From Streptosporangium amethystogenes (lineage in GTDB: Bacteria > Actinomycetota > Actinomycetes > Streptosporangiales > Streptosporangiaceae): DNA of 64,000 nucleotides. The translations under genes were made by a program, and so were the position numbers. Shown here piece after piece: positions 27,565 to 35,575 of the stretch (the stretch's first letter is position 1; every line of letters starts with the position of its first letter). The DNA is taken from NCBI RefSeq assembly GCF_000721075.1, contig NZ_JOEQ01000022.1:62001-126000 (forward strand), written 5' to 3'. The notes below the pieces were generated by a model. It was not told where the DNA came from. It saw nothing but the letters and a program-made list of their open reading frames with translations, and did not search any database.

Positions 27565-28338
27565 TCATTCCGGGTCCTCCAGTTTGATCATCAGATGGGT
27601 CACCAGTCGGTCCTGCGGCGTGGTGGCGGGGTTGGAGACGTACACCTCGCGCAGCGGGCCTTCGGGCGTGTGCCCGTGCTCGCCCACCCAGGCGAGCAGC
27701 GCGTGCGCGGTGAGCGGGATCTGGTCGTAGGGACCGACGTGCGTCACCGAGGCGTACAGACCGCCGGGCAGGACATCCGAGGACGTCCCCGGCACGTCCT
27801 CGGACGTCTCCACGGTGACGGCCACGGTGAGCTCCGGCGCGAGGTCGAGCGGGAACAGCCCGATCATCAGCCCCCTCGGATCGCCCGCCGCGGCGAGCAG
27901 CCGGGTCACGCACGCCGAGGTGACGGCACCGATCCGGTCCGGTGTCGCGACGTCCCTGACGACGGCCACCCGCCGGGCGGGCTCACGGACCACCGTCACC
28001 TCCGGCCGGGGCAGGCCGTCGGCGAGGATGCGTTCGAGCGCGGCGAAGTTGCGCTCGCGGCGCGCCAGCTCGGCCTCCATCCGGTCACGTACGCCACCGA
28101 GCGCACCCGTGTCGCCGGACAGCACCCGCCCGATCGAGGGCAGGGGTACGTCGATGGACCGGAGCAGGCCGATCAGCATCGCGGCCCGTGCCTGGTCCGG
28201 CCGGTAGTAGCGGTAGCCGGTGTCCGGATCGACGTAGTCCGGGGGCAGCAGGCCCAGCTCGTCGTAGTGACGCAGCTGCTTGACGCTGAGCCGGCAGAGC
28301 CTCGCGAACCGCCCGATCGGCAGGTGTCCCTCGTTCAC
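27565..28338 (-). CDS. MerR family regulator with GyrI-like effector domain
   Basis: A 257-residue regulator. The N-terminus is a MerR winged helix: LPIGRFARLCRLSVKQLRHYDELGLL followed by PDYVDPDTGYRYYRPDQ. A coiled-coil dimerisation helix (about residues 95-125) and a C-terminal GyrI-like/AraC-effector domain follow, ending GPLREVYVSNPATTPQDRL. This layout is that of BmrR/TipAL-type activators that respond to small hydrophobic drugs. The GTG start at 28338 immediately precedes the conserved region; the ribosome site is weak. No target transporter adjoins it, only a GyrI-like gene stub downstream. Confidence 0.88.
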   Translation of the reverse strand: MNEGHLPIGRFARLCRLSVKQLRHYDELGLLPPDYVDPDTGYRYYRPDQARAAMLIGLLRSIDVPLPSIGRVLSGDTGALGGVRDRMEAELARRERNFAALERILADGLPRPEVTVVREPARRVAVVRDVATPDRIGAVTSACVTRLLAAAGDPRGLMIGLFPLDLAPELTVAVTVETSEDVPGTSSDVLPGGLYASVTHVGPYDQIPLTAHALLAWVGEHGHTPEGPLREVYVSNPATTPQDRLVTHLMIKLEDPE

Positions 28339-28619
28339 ACCATCAGCATGGAGGCTCCCGCAGTGGGAGGGTCCACCGGGCAAGGATCGATCGAGCGCGG
28401 AGAGGTCGGCTCAGCAGGGTCTGGCTCGGGAACCGGCCGAGCCGGGAGGCCGGGGGGTCACACCTGCCTCCGCCGCTCCCCGAACGGAGCGGCTTCTCGC
28501 CAGGCCGCTCGTGGACCGGCGCGGCCGGGACCCGTGACACAGGTCCCGGCCGCGCCGGAGTCCTTCAGCGTCCGGGTAGGTGCCGACCGCCCTGTCCGGG
28601 CGGCCTCACCTCGCGGCGG

Positions 28620-29813
28620 TCAGCAGCCCCTGGCGGCGAAGGCCAGGAACTGGGTGACCTCCTGCTCGCTGAAGTTGTCGTCGGAACCGATCACCAGCGT
28701 GCACTCGCCGTTGCGCAGGCGCGGTCCCCAGGCGAGGCTCTCCAGGTTCTGCACCGGTGTCCGCACCGTGCTGAGGTCGGAGACCAGACGCTTGGAAACC
28801 GGGCGGTACGGGCGGCCGGTCGACAGGCTGTCCCTGTTCAGCACGTTCGTGGCACCGCGCAGGTCGATCTCGTACAGCTTGGCCTTGTAGTTGACGCCCT
28901 CGATCCAGGAGCGTTCGAGGGCGAGGTAGCGGTTGTCGTCGATCGCCAGGATCTCCGAGACGCCGCTGTCGGACTGACCGGTCGGCGGGATCGGTGCCGC
29001 CGGCAGCGGGTCGATCGGGTAGACGTACTGCCCGCGCGGCCTGCCGTCGCGGCTCCACACGGTGATGCGGGCCGGGGCGCCCTTGGTGGCGGTCGGCGGC
29101 TCGCCGTCCTCGTACCTGGGGCCCTCGGTGACCGCCGTGATGGTGCGCTCCGTGGAGGTCAGGCCCTCGAAGCCGAAGTTGCGCCGGGGGCCGCTGTCGG
29201 TGCTGGTCATCTTCATGTTGCGGGGGGTCGTCAGCTCTCCGAGGTGGCGGCCCCGGGTGTTGGTCCAGCGGACGAACAGGTCGGAGACCGGGATCTCGGG
29301 ATGCGTCGCGTCCGGCCGATCGCCCTCGTGGCCCCAGAGCAGCCGGTTGCTCCACCTGTCGTAGCGGATCGTCTCGGGATCGGCGGACCCGGCCCGGCCG
29401 TAGGCGGGATAGGGGGTCCCGTCGGGCCGCCGCAGGGTGGTGACCCCGGTGAGGTTCACCCCGGTGAAGGCTCCGGTGACCGGGTTGATGTCAAGGCGGC
29501 CGGTGTAGAAGCGGGCCGGGTTGTAGCGCCACCGGTCGTCGGAGATGAGGTACCAGGTGCCGGTACGCGGGTCACGGTCGATGCCGGAGATGCCGCCGAC
29601 CGTGGTCCCCCGGAACCGCATCTTGTTCGGCAGGCGCTGCTCACCGAGGAAACGGGTGATCCGGACCCCCCTCGTGGGCATCGCGGTCTCCGACCGGGCG
29701 TCCGCCGTCGACCGTCGGGCGTCCGCCGTCGACGCCTGCGCGCCGACGGCCCCGAGGCTGACCGCCGTCGCGATCGCGGCCGTGATCGCCGCGATTCTTC
29801 GCGAATTGGCCAT
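28620..29813 (-). CDS. Secreted esterase-like/phytase-like beta-propeller protein
   Basis: A 397-residue protein with a signal peptide (MANSRRIAAITAAIATAVSL, cleavage near AQAS). The mature part matches the 'esterase-like activity of phytase' family: GTTVGGISGIDRDPRTGTWYLISDD, FGFEGLTSTERTITAVTEG, SEILAIDDNRYLALERSW and LESLAWGPRL are repeated blade motifs of that propeller. Members are secreted and often associated with phosphate-ester or phosphodiester metabolism. The ATG at 29813 has GAGGAG 5 bases upstream. It stands alone. Confidence 0.85.
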   Translation of the reverse strand: MANSRRIAAITAAIATAVSLGAVGAQASTADARRSTADARSETAMPTRGVRITRFLGEQRLPNKMRFRGTTVGGISGIDRDPRTGTWYLISDDRWRYNPARFYTGRLDINPVTGAFTGVNLTGVTTLRRPDGTPYPAYGRAGSADPETIRYDRWSNRLLWGHEGDRPDATHPEIPVSDLFVRWTNTRGRHLGELTTPRNMKMTSTDSGPRRNFGFEGLTSTERTITAVTEGPRYEDGEPPTATKGAPARITVWSRDGRPRGQYVYPIDPLPAAPIPPTGQSDSGVSEILAIDDNRYLALERSWIEGVNYKAKLYEIDLRGATNVLNRDSLSTGRPYRPVSKRLVSDLSTVRTPVQNLESLAWGPRLRNGECTLVIGSDDNFSEQEVTQFLAFAARGC

Positions 29814-30142
29814 ATGACTCTCCTCATCCCAGAAAAGATCCCGAAGGACTGGCGGGAATATGAGATCGCGGATTGCTGAAAATATCCACGAGAATCAGCA
29901 CTTGAATGCTCATTGGCCGCTCAAGGACAAGGAAGAACCAGCCATTTTTCCGGTATTTTCAGTTTTGAAGTCGAGGATCATGACAATGCGCTCGAAAGCA
30001 TGTGAGCGGGGCATCTCATCACTACCGGCCAGGGTGACCGGCCATCCGCCGGACGCGGGTTCGGGGGCGCGCGTACGGCGGGAGTACGCTCGAAGGGACG
30101 CCGACAACCCCGCCGGGTCTATTCCACACTGGACGGCGAACC
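29814..30142. other. Intergenic region, locally AT-rich
   Basis: Bases 29860-29985 are far richer in A and T than the flanks and probably hold promoter elements for the phytase-like gene on the minus strand. I see no recognisable gene, although a plus-strand frame without a ribosome site is open. Confidence 0.5.
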
Positions 30143-30394
30143 ATGGCGGACATCGAACCCACGTGCGAGCTACACCTGCGGATATCCGGTCAGCCCCACG
30201 ACCTGATGTTGCGCCTGCACGGCCACCAACCCACCGAGGACGACGTGGCGAGCTGGATGCGGGCCGGTTCCGTGGTCAGGCTCCAGGTCACCGAGACGGC
30301 GGGCCGGACCCCGCACACCATGCTGGTGAATTTCGGTAGCGTGGTCTTTGCCTGGATCTGTCCTTACCAGTCCGGCCTGGGGATGAGTCCATGA
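30143..30394 (+). CDS. Small hypothetical protein
   Basis: An 83-residue soluble protein beginning MADIEPTCELHLRISG, with alternating hydrophobic residues typical of a small beta-sheet fold and no membrane segment or known motif. The ATG at 30143 has a GGACGG stretch 11 bases upstream. Third-position base usage agrees with real genes here. I do not recognise a family. Confidence 0.55.
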   Translation: MADIEPTCELHLRISGQPHDLMLRLHGHQPTEDDVASWMRAGSVVRLQVTETAGRTPHTMLVNFGSVVFAWICPYQSGLGMSP

Positions 30395-30451
30395 AGCCGG
30401 GCCGCCGCTCCCGGGCCTGACACAGGCCCGAACAGACCCAATAATGACCGA

Positions 30452-30487
30452 CTATTTACTCATATATCTCGATATATGAGTAAATAG
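30452..30487. promoter_or_regulatory. AT-rich 16-bp perfect inverted repeat (ArsR-like operator)
   Basis: ctatttactcatatat (30452-30467) and its exact reverse complement (30472-30487) flank a 4-base centre. Such AT-rich interrupted palindromes resemble ArsR/SmtB operators. It directly precedes a truncated SRPBCC gene, a family typically co-transcribed with an ArsR repressor. No ArsR gene is present nearby. Confidence 0.55.
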
Positions 30488-30494
30488 ACTCCTA

Positions 30495-30800
30495 ATGGGC
30501 GGCTTCGAGGTGGACGAGGCGCCGGGGAGGGTCGTCGCGATGGAGCCGGGCCGCAGGTTCTCCCTGGAGTGGCCGGGCTTCGGCGTCTCCAGCTGGGAGC
30601 CGGAGGGCTCGGACGGCGCGACGCGGCTCACCTTCATGATGAGCGGCTTCGAGGAGGACAGCCCCCTGTACGCCGGGTGGATGGGCCGGCTCAGCGGCGT
30701 CGCCGAGCTGCGCCGCTTCCACGAGCCGAGCGACCGGCAGCCGATCTGGTTTGATTTCGAGCCCCCCGCCCTGCCCGAGGAGACCGCCGCGACCAGGTGA
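30495..30800 (+). pseudogene. SRPBCC (AHSA1-type) protein, N-terminally truncated
   Basis: The 101 residues read GGFEVDEAPGRVVAMEPGRRFSLEW, GATRLTFMMSGFEEDSP and GWMGRLSGVAELRRFHE. These are the middle and end of an AHSA1/SRPBCC ligand-binding domain, in which the strand pair and final long helix are recognisable. About 45 N-terminal residues are missing (the usual domain has about 140-150), and the possible ATG at 30495 has no ribosome site. The gene may be inactive or have been joined to a new promoter region by the deletion. It is probably the partner of a lost ArsR repressor. Confidence 0.6.
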
Positions 30801-30898
30801 CCGCGCGCCCTCAGGGCCGCCTACCGGCGAAAGGGCCGGTATCCCCGGTTCACTCGGCTCCGCGTGTATCACCGGCGGGCGGCGCGCCTCATATCGCT

Positions 30899-32797
30899 GT
30901 GAGAAACCCACGGTCTCCCTGGCCGTTCACGGCCAGAGCTGAGGAGTTTGATCTCGTACGGCGAAACCTCTCCGCCGGTCGCCGGGGGATCGTCGTGACC
31001 GGTGCGGCGGGCAGCGGCCGGAGCCGCCTGACCGCCGAGGCCGTGCCCGAGGCGATGCGTGACGCGGTGCTCGTCGTGGACGACGCCCATCTGCTCGACG
31101 ACGCCTCGGCCGCGCTCGTCCACGAGCTGGCGCTCGGTGGGCGCACCCGCCTGCTCGTCACGGTCAGGGAGGGCGAGCCCGCGCCGAAGGATATCTCCAG
31201 GCTCTGGGAGGAGAACCTGCTGCCGCGCCTGGCACTGGCCCCCCTGACGGAGCACGCCTGCGCCGAGCTGCTGGCGCGGGCGGTGGGCGGCTATGTGGAC
31301 GCCCTCACCGTCCGGCGCCTGTACCGGGCGAGCCGCGGCGACCTGCGGCTGCTGCGCGAGCTGGTCGTCGCCGTGCACGCCGGCGGAGACCTGAACCACG
31401 TGTCGGGCACCTGGACCTGGCGGGGCACGCCGCCGATCACCGCGCGCGTCCGGGAACTGGTGGAGGAGACGATCCGCGACCTCGACACCGAGGAGCGGGA
31501 CGCGCTGGAGCTCATCGCGTCCGGCGAACCACTGGGCGCGGGCGCGGATGCGCCGGGCGCCCTCGTGGCCCCCGCCGTCCTCGAACGCCTGCGGGCGAGG
31601 GGGCTCGTCACCGTGGACGACCGGCTCGTCCACCCGCTGCACGGCCCGGTGCTGCGGGCCGCCGCGGCGGAGCCCTCCCTCTCGGGCGGGCCTTCCGGTA
31701 GGCGAAGGGCCCCGAGGGCCTCGGCGCTGGCGGCCGAGTGCGAGGAACTGGCCGCGCGCGCGTACACCGGAAGACTCGCGGAGATACCCCGGGGCGTCGG
31801 CGAGCGGATGGCCGAGGACGACACCGGCTGGGACGAGCCCGCGATGCCGGAGTTCTGCGCGCGGCGCGCCCGCGTCGCCCGGCTCCGCGGGGAGACCCGC
31901 GAGGCCATGGCCTGGAGTCGCGAGGGACTGCGCCGCTCTCCCCACCACCGCGACTGCCTGGCCGAACTCGCCCACGCCGCCGCCTACGTCGGCGACCTGG
32001 CGACGGCCTGGCAGGCCATCTCGCGCGGTCCCGCCCCCGCCGGGGATGCCTGGACGCGCCCGTGGCCGGTGAGCGGAGCACAGCCTCCGGCGCCTGCGGG
32101 GGACACCCGGTCGCCCGCGCCCGACACGGACACCTGGCGGCGGGCATCCGCCGCCGTACCGGCACGGACCTGGGCACTCGCCGCCGAGGGAGACCTCGAC
32201 GGCGCCCTGCGGTCCGCGCTCGGCGTCGCCGGAGACGGCCTGTTCGGAGACGACCTGTTCGCCCTGCACGACGTGGTGCGGCTCGGCTCCCCCGAGCTGG
32301 TCGCCGATCGGCTCGGGGAACTGGCCGACCGCGCGGAGGGGGACCTCGCTCCCCTGCTGGCGCGGCACGCCCGCGCGCTGGCCCGGCGCGACGGGGACGC
32401 CCTGGACAAGGTGGCGCGGGGACTCGCCGACCTCGGCCTGATGCTCCACGCCGCGGAGGCGTCCGCGCACGCCGCCCTCGTCCACCCCGACCGGCGCGCC
32501 TCGCAGGCATCCAGGAACCGGGCCTCGGCGCTGGCGGGCGCCTGCCAGGGGGCGCGCAGCTCCGCGCTGGTCAACCTCGCGCTGCCGAGGCTGACCGCCC
32601 GCCAGCGGCAGATCGTCAGCCTTGCCGCGGCGGGCCTGACCAACCGGCAGATCGCCGAGCAGCTCACGGTGTCGATCCGCACGGTCGCCAACCACCTGTG
32701 CGACGCCTACGCGCGTCTCGGCAGCAGCGACCGCGCCGGCCTGGAAGGGCTCTTCACCGTTGGCCTGCGCGGCGACCGGACGGGCGGCCACCGATGA
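30899..32797 (+). CDS. LuxR-type (LAL-like) regulator with reduced NTPase domain
   Basis: A 632-residue protein starting in the LAL style, PRSPWPFTARAEEFDLVRR. A P-loop follows as GAAGSGRSR (residues 35-43) with Arg in place of the usual Lys. The Walker B-like strand VLVVDDAHLLDD (57-68) comes only about 15 residues later, so much of a normal NTPase core is missing. The middle is helical and TPR-like; the C-terminus is a LuxR helix-turn-helix: LTARQRQIVSLAAAGLTNRQ and VSIRTVANHLCDAYARLG. GTG 30899 is preferred; GTG 30797, overlapping the upstream stop, would add 34 atypical residues. It converges on the CHAT gene with 19 bases between stops. Confidence 0.82.
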   Translation: MRNPRSPWPFTARAEEFDLVRRNLSAGRRGIVVTGAAGSGRSRLTAEAVPEAMRDAVLVVDDAHLLDDASAALVHELALGGRTRLLVTVREGEPAPKDISRLWEENLLPRLALAPLTEHACAELLARAVGGYVDALTVRRLYRASRGDLRLLRELVVAVHAGGDLNHVSGTWTWRGTPPITARVRELVEETIRDLDTEERDALELIASGEPLGAGADAPGALVAPAVLERLRARGLVTVDDRLVHPLHGPVLRAAAAEPSLSGGPSGRRRAPRASALAAECEELAARAYTGRLAEIPRGVGERMAEDDTGWDEPAMPEFCARRARVARLRGETREAMAWSREGLRRSPHHRDCLAELAHAAAYVGDLATAWQAISRGPAPAGDAWTRPWPVSGAQPPAPAGDTRSPAPDTDTWRRASAAVPARTWALAAEGDLDGALRSALGVAGDGLFGDDLFALHDVVRLGSPELVADRLGELADRAEGDLAPLLARHARALARRDGDALDKVARGLADLGLMLHAAEASAHAALVHPDRRASQASRNRASALAGACQGARSSALVNLALPRLTARQRQIVSLAAAGLTNRQIAEQLTVSIRTVANHLCDAYARLGSSDRAGLEGLFTVGLRGDRTGGHR

Positions 32798-32816
32798 GAC
32801 GATCCGGCGGGGCGGG

Positions 32817-35444
32817 TCAGGCCGCTCCGATGGCGGAGAAGGACCAGCCCGTCGCACGGTGGAGCGCGTCGCCGGGCATCGACAACCTGGCGTCGCGCAG
32901 GGCCTCGGCCATGCTCAGGCCGCGCCGCAGCCCCTCGTGCAGGGCGAGCATCAGCGGTACCACGGCCTCGTCGTCGACCGGCACCGAGCTCGCCACGATC
33001 CCGGCCGTGCCCAGCGGCAGCAGCGCCGTGGCGAGGCCCAGCAGCTCGTTCGCGCCGACCGGCTGCAGCCTGCCGGAGTCGCAGCTGGACAGGAGGATCC
33101 GGTACGGAGCGCTGCGGAGTCGTTCGAGGTCGTGCACCGTGAGCGGGCCGTCGTCCATCCCCAGGGAGGAGAACATCGGGCTGTCGGAGCGGAAGGTGCC
33201 GTGCGCGGCGATGTGCGCGAGCCTGCTGCCGTCCAGCGCCGCGAGCACGGCCGAGGTGACCGCGGTGCCGTTCTCCAGCACCGTCGCCTCGCCGTACCTG
33301 GCTGCCAGGGGCGGGATCTCGGCACCGCCCGTCGCCAGCCCCGGGCCTCTGACCAGCACGACCCGATCCCGTGACGGCGACGGCTCGATCCGCCGGGCGT
33401 GGAGCCAGGCGCTCGCCGACGGCGACACGCTCAGCACCCGCGTACCCAGCGCGGGCAGCAGCGCCCAAGGCACGCCGTGCAGCCTGCCCGGCGGTACGAC
33501 GACCACCGGCCCTTCCCCGAGGTGGCGCACCGCGGGGCCGAGCAGTGTCTCCTGGAGGCGGCGCCCGCCGGCTTCGAGGACGGGCAGCCTGGCCGCGGAG
33601 CCCCCGTACGCGATCCTGCTGAGACCCGCGCGGGCGTGGTCGGCGTCGATCGCCGCGTCGGCCAGCCGTCCCGCGGCGAACCTGCGCACCCGGCCCCGGC
33701 CGCAGAGCAGGACGTGCAGGTCGCCGTCGACGGCGACGATCTCGATCAGCCACCCGTCACCGAGTTCGTCGAGCAGCAGGTCCACGTCGAAGCGGTGCCC
33801 GTCGGTGCCGCCCGCACCGCGCATCCGGAGCGTCCGGTCGCGGATCCCCTTCTCCAGCCGCCGCTGCTCGCGCTCCAGCGCGGGGGCCGGGCTGCCTTTC
33901 TGCCTCGCCGCCTCGATCCGGCTGCTGATCTCCCGGAAGGCCGTCACGTCGCGCAGCAGCTCGGGGTCGTCCGGCGGCCGGGTGGGCGGGACCGCCAGCA
34001 CCGTGGCGCGCCAGCGCTCACTCCAGCCGAGGAACCGGCGGGGGCTCCCTCCTGCGAGGGTCGCCCGCTGCGCGAGCAGGGCCAGCTCCGCCCCCTGCGC
34101 GGTGGCCCGCGCTCGCAACTCCGAGGCGCCCAGTGTCATCCTGTACTCGTCCAGCAGGTCGAGACCCCGCCGGCAGGCGTCCAGCACGCCGCGGGTCCGC
34201 CCCGCGGCCGCAGCCCGCAGCGCCTGCGCCACCCAACCGTCCACCCGGGCGAAGGCGGGACCGCGTGCCCTGCCCCTGGCCGCGGCGGCCAGGTGCCGTT
34301 CGGCGTCGGCGTCGGCGCCGAGGGCGAGGGCGGTGCGACCGGCCAGCAACGACGCCTGGACCGCCTCGGGGGCGCGCAGCTCCGCCAGCCGCAGCGCGAC
34401 CGCGGCGGCGTCGCGTACCGAACGGCCGGAGATCTCACCCGCCGCGAACCTGGCCTGGACCAGCACCAGCCGAGCGTGGGCCTGCCACCAGTCGCGGCGC
34501 TGACTGGAGAAGAGCCGGACGGCCGTGCCCGCGCGGACGATCGCCGCGTGCGGCTCGCCCACCGCGATCGCGGCCCGCGCGGCGATCAGGAGGAGTTCGG
34601 CGCCGCGGGTCGTCTGCCCTCCCGTACGGTTCAGCAGCTCCGTGGCGGCGTCGGCCTCCTCCAGCGCCTCGCGCGCCAGCCCGGCCGCCAGGAGCACCCC
34701 GCACCGCCGGATGTGCAGCACGAACATGGGCGTGCCGAGTGCCCGGTAACGGCTCGCGGCCTCGTCGAAGTGGTGCAGCGCCGCGGGGAGGTCACCGGAC
34801 CTGAACGCCGCCAGCCCCCTGCTCTCCACCGCGTCGGCCTTGTCGTGCTCCTGGTCGGTGGTGTCCCACAGCAGCTCGGCGGCGACGAAGTCGGCCTCGG
34901 CCCGCTCCACGGCCCCCACGGCCAGGTGGACCGTGGCCCTGAGGGTGAGCGCGCGGGCGGTCCAGATCGTGTCCTGTGCCCGGCGCAGGGCGGGGATGGC
35001 CCGGCGCAGGTCGTCGAGCGACTCACGGTGCCCGCCGAGGACCCACCAGGCGTAGCCGCGCCGAAACAGCGCGCGGGCGCCGGTGAGCCCGCCGCCCCTC
35101 TCGACCGCCGCCCCCAGCGCCGCCATCCCCTGCCTGGTGCGCCCCGCGTGGATGAGGGCGGCCCCCAGGGTCGACAGCACGTCCGTCTCGCGGTCCGCGG
35201 AGCCGGACCTGACCGCCAGCACACGGGCCCGCCGGAGATGGTCGATCGCCGTCGTGAGGTCGCCGAAGTCGCGCTGCCAGATGCCGATCACCTGGTGGGC
35301 GACGGAGGCGTCATGAAAGGAAGGGGCGCCCGCCAGCACGGCCCGCGCTCCGGCCAGCGCGTCGGCGGGACGGGCGAACAGCAGGGGCAACAGGTCGAGA
35401 GCATCTCCCACGGAAGGCGGGGTCCGCGGGCTTCCCCCGGTCAC
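32817..35444 (-). CDS. TPR-CHAT (caspase-like) protease
   Basis: An 875-residue cytoplasmic protein. Residues about 50-450 are helical, Ala/Leu/Arg-rich repeats of TPR type (for example ALFRRGYAWWVLGGHRESLDD and RGLAAFRSGDLPAALHHFDE). The C-terminal 350 residues form a CHAT domain (caspase HetF-associated with TPRs). The catalytic dyad is visible as His748 in LAHIAAHGTFR and Cys788 in RILLSSCDSG, followed by GANELLGLATALLPLGTAGIVAS and the final GWSFSAIG strand. The GTG at 35444 follows a TAACAT hexamer by 6 bases, suggesting a leaderless message. It is divergent from a subtilisin/sigma-factor operon (gap 131 bases), which suggests a common pathway. Confidence 0.9.
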   Translation of the reverse strand: MTGGSPRTPPSVGDALDLLPLLFARPADALAGARAVLAGAPSFHDASVAHQVIGIWQRDFGDLTTAIDHLRRARVLAVRSGSADRETDVLSTLGAALIHAGRTRQGMAALGAAVERGGGLTGARALFRRGYAWWVLGGHRESLDDLRRAIPALRRAQDTIWTARALTLRATVHLAVGAVERAEADFVAAELLWDTTDQEHDKADAVESRGLAAFRSGDLPAALHHFDEAASRYRALGTPMFVLHIRRCGVLLAAGLAREALEEADAATELLNRTGGQTTRGAELLLIAARAAIAVGEPHAAIVRAGTAVRLFSSQRRDWWQAHARLVLVQARFAAGEISGRSVRDAAAVALRLAELRAPEAVQASLLAGRTALALGADADAERHLAAAARGRARGPAFARVDGWVAQALRAAAAGRTRGVLDACRRGLDLLDEYRMTLGASELRARATAQGAELALLAQRATLAGGSPRRFLGWSERWRATVLAVPPTRPPDDPELLRDVTAFREISSRIEAARQKGSPAPALEREQRRLEKGIRDRTLRMRGAGGTDGHRFDVDLLLDELGDGWLIEIVAVDGDLHVLLCGRGRVRRFAAGRLADAAIDADHARAGLSRIAYGGSAARLPVLEAGGRRLQETLLGPAVRHLGEGPVVVVPPGRLHGVPWALLPALGTRVLSVSPSASAWLHARRIEPSPSRDRVVLVRGPGLATGGAEIPPLAARYGEATVLENGTAVTSAVLAALDGSRLAHIAAHGTFRSDSPMFSSLGMDDGPLTVHDLERLRSAPYRILLSSCDSGRLQPVGANELLGLATALLPLGTAGIVASSVPVDDEAVVPLMLALHEGLRRGLSMAEALRDARLSMPGDALHRATGWSFSAIGAA

Positions 35445-35575
35445 GGATCGATGTTAGACGTGATGTGTTCGGAGCGTCCATGCCGCTGTGCTCGTACGCA
35501 GGGGTGTATCAACCGGGCGCCCCGCGGCTCCTAACCCATGGCGACGTGAGGAATCTCCGAGACAGGACAGTGAAC

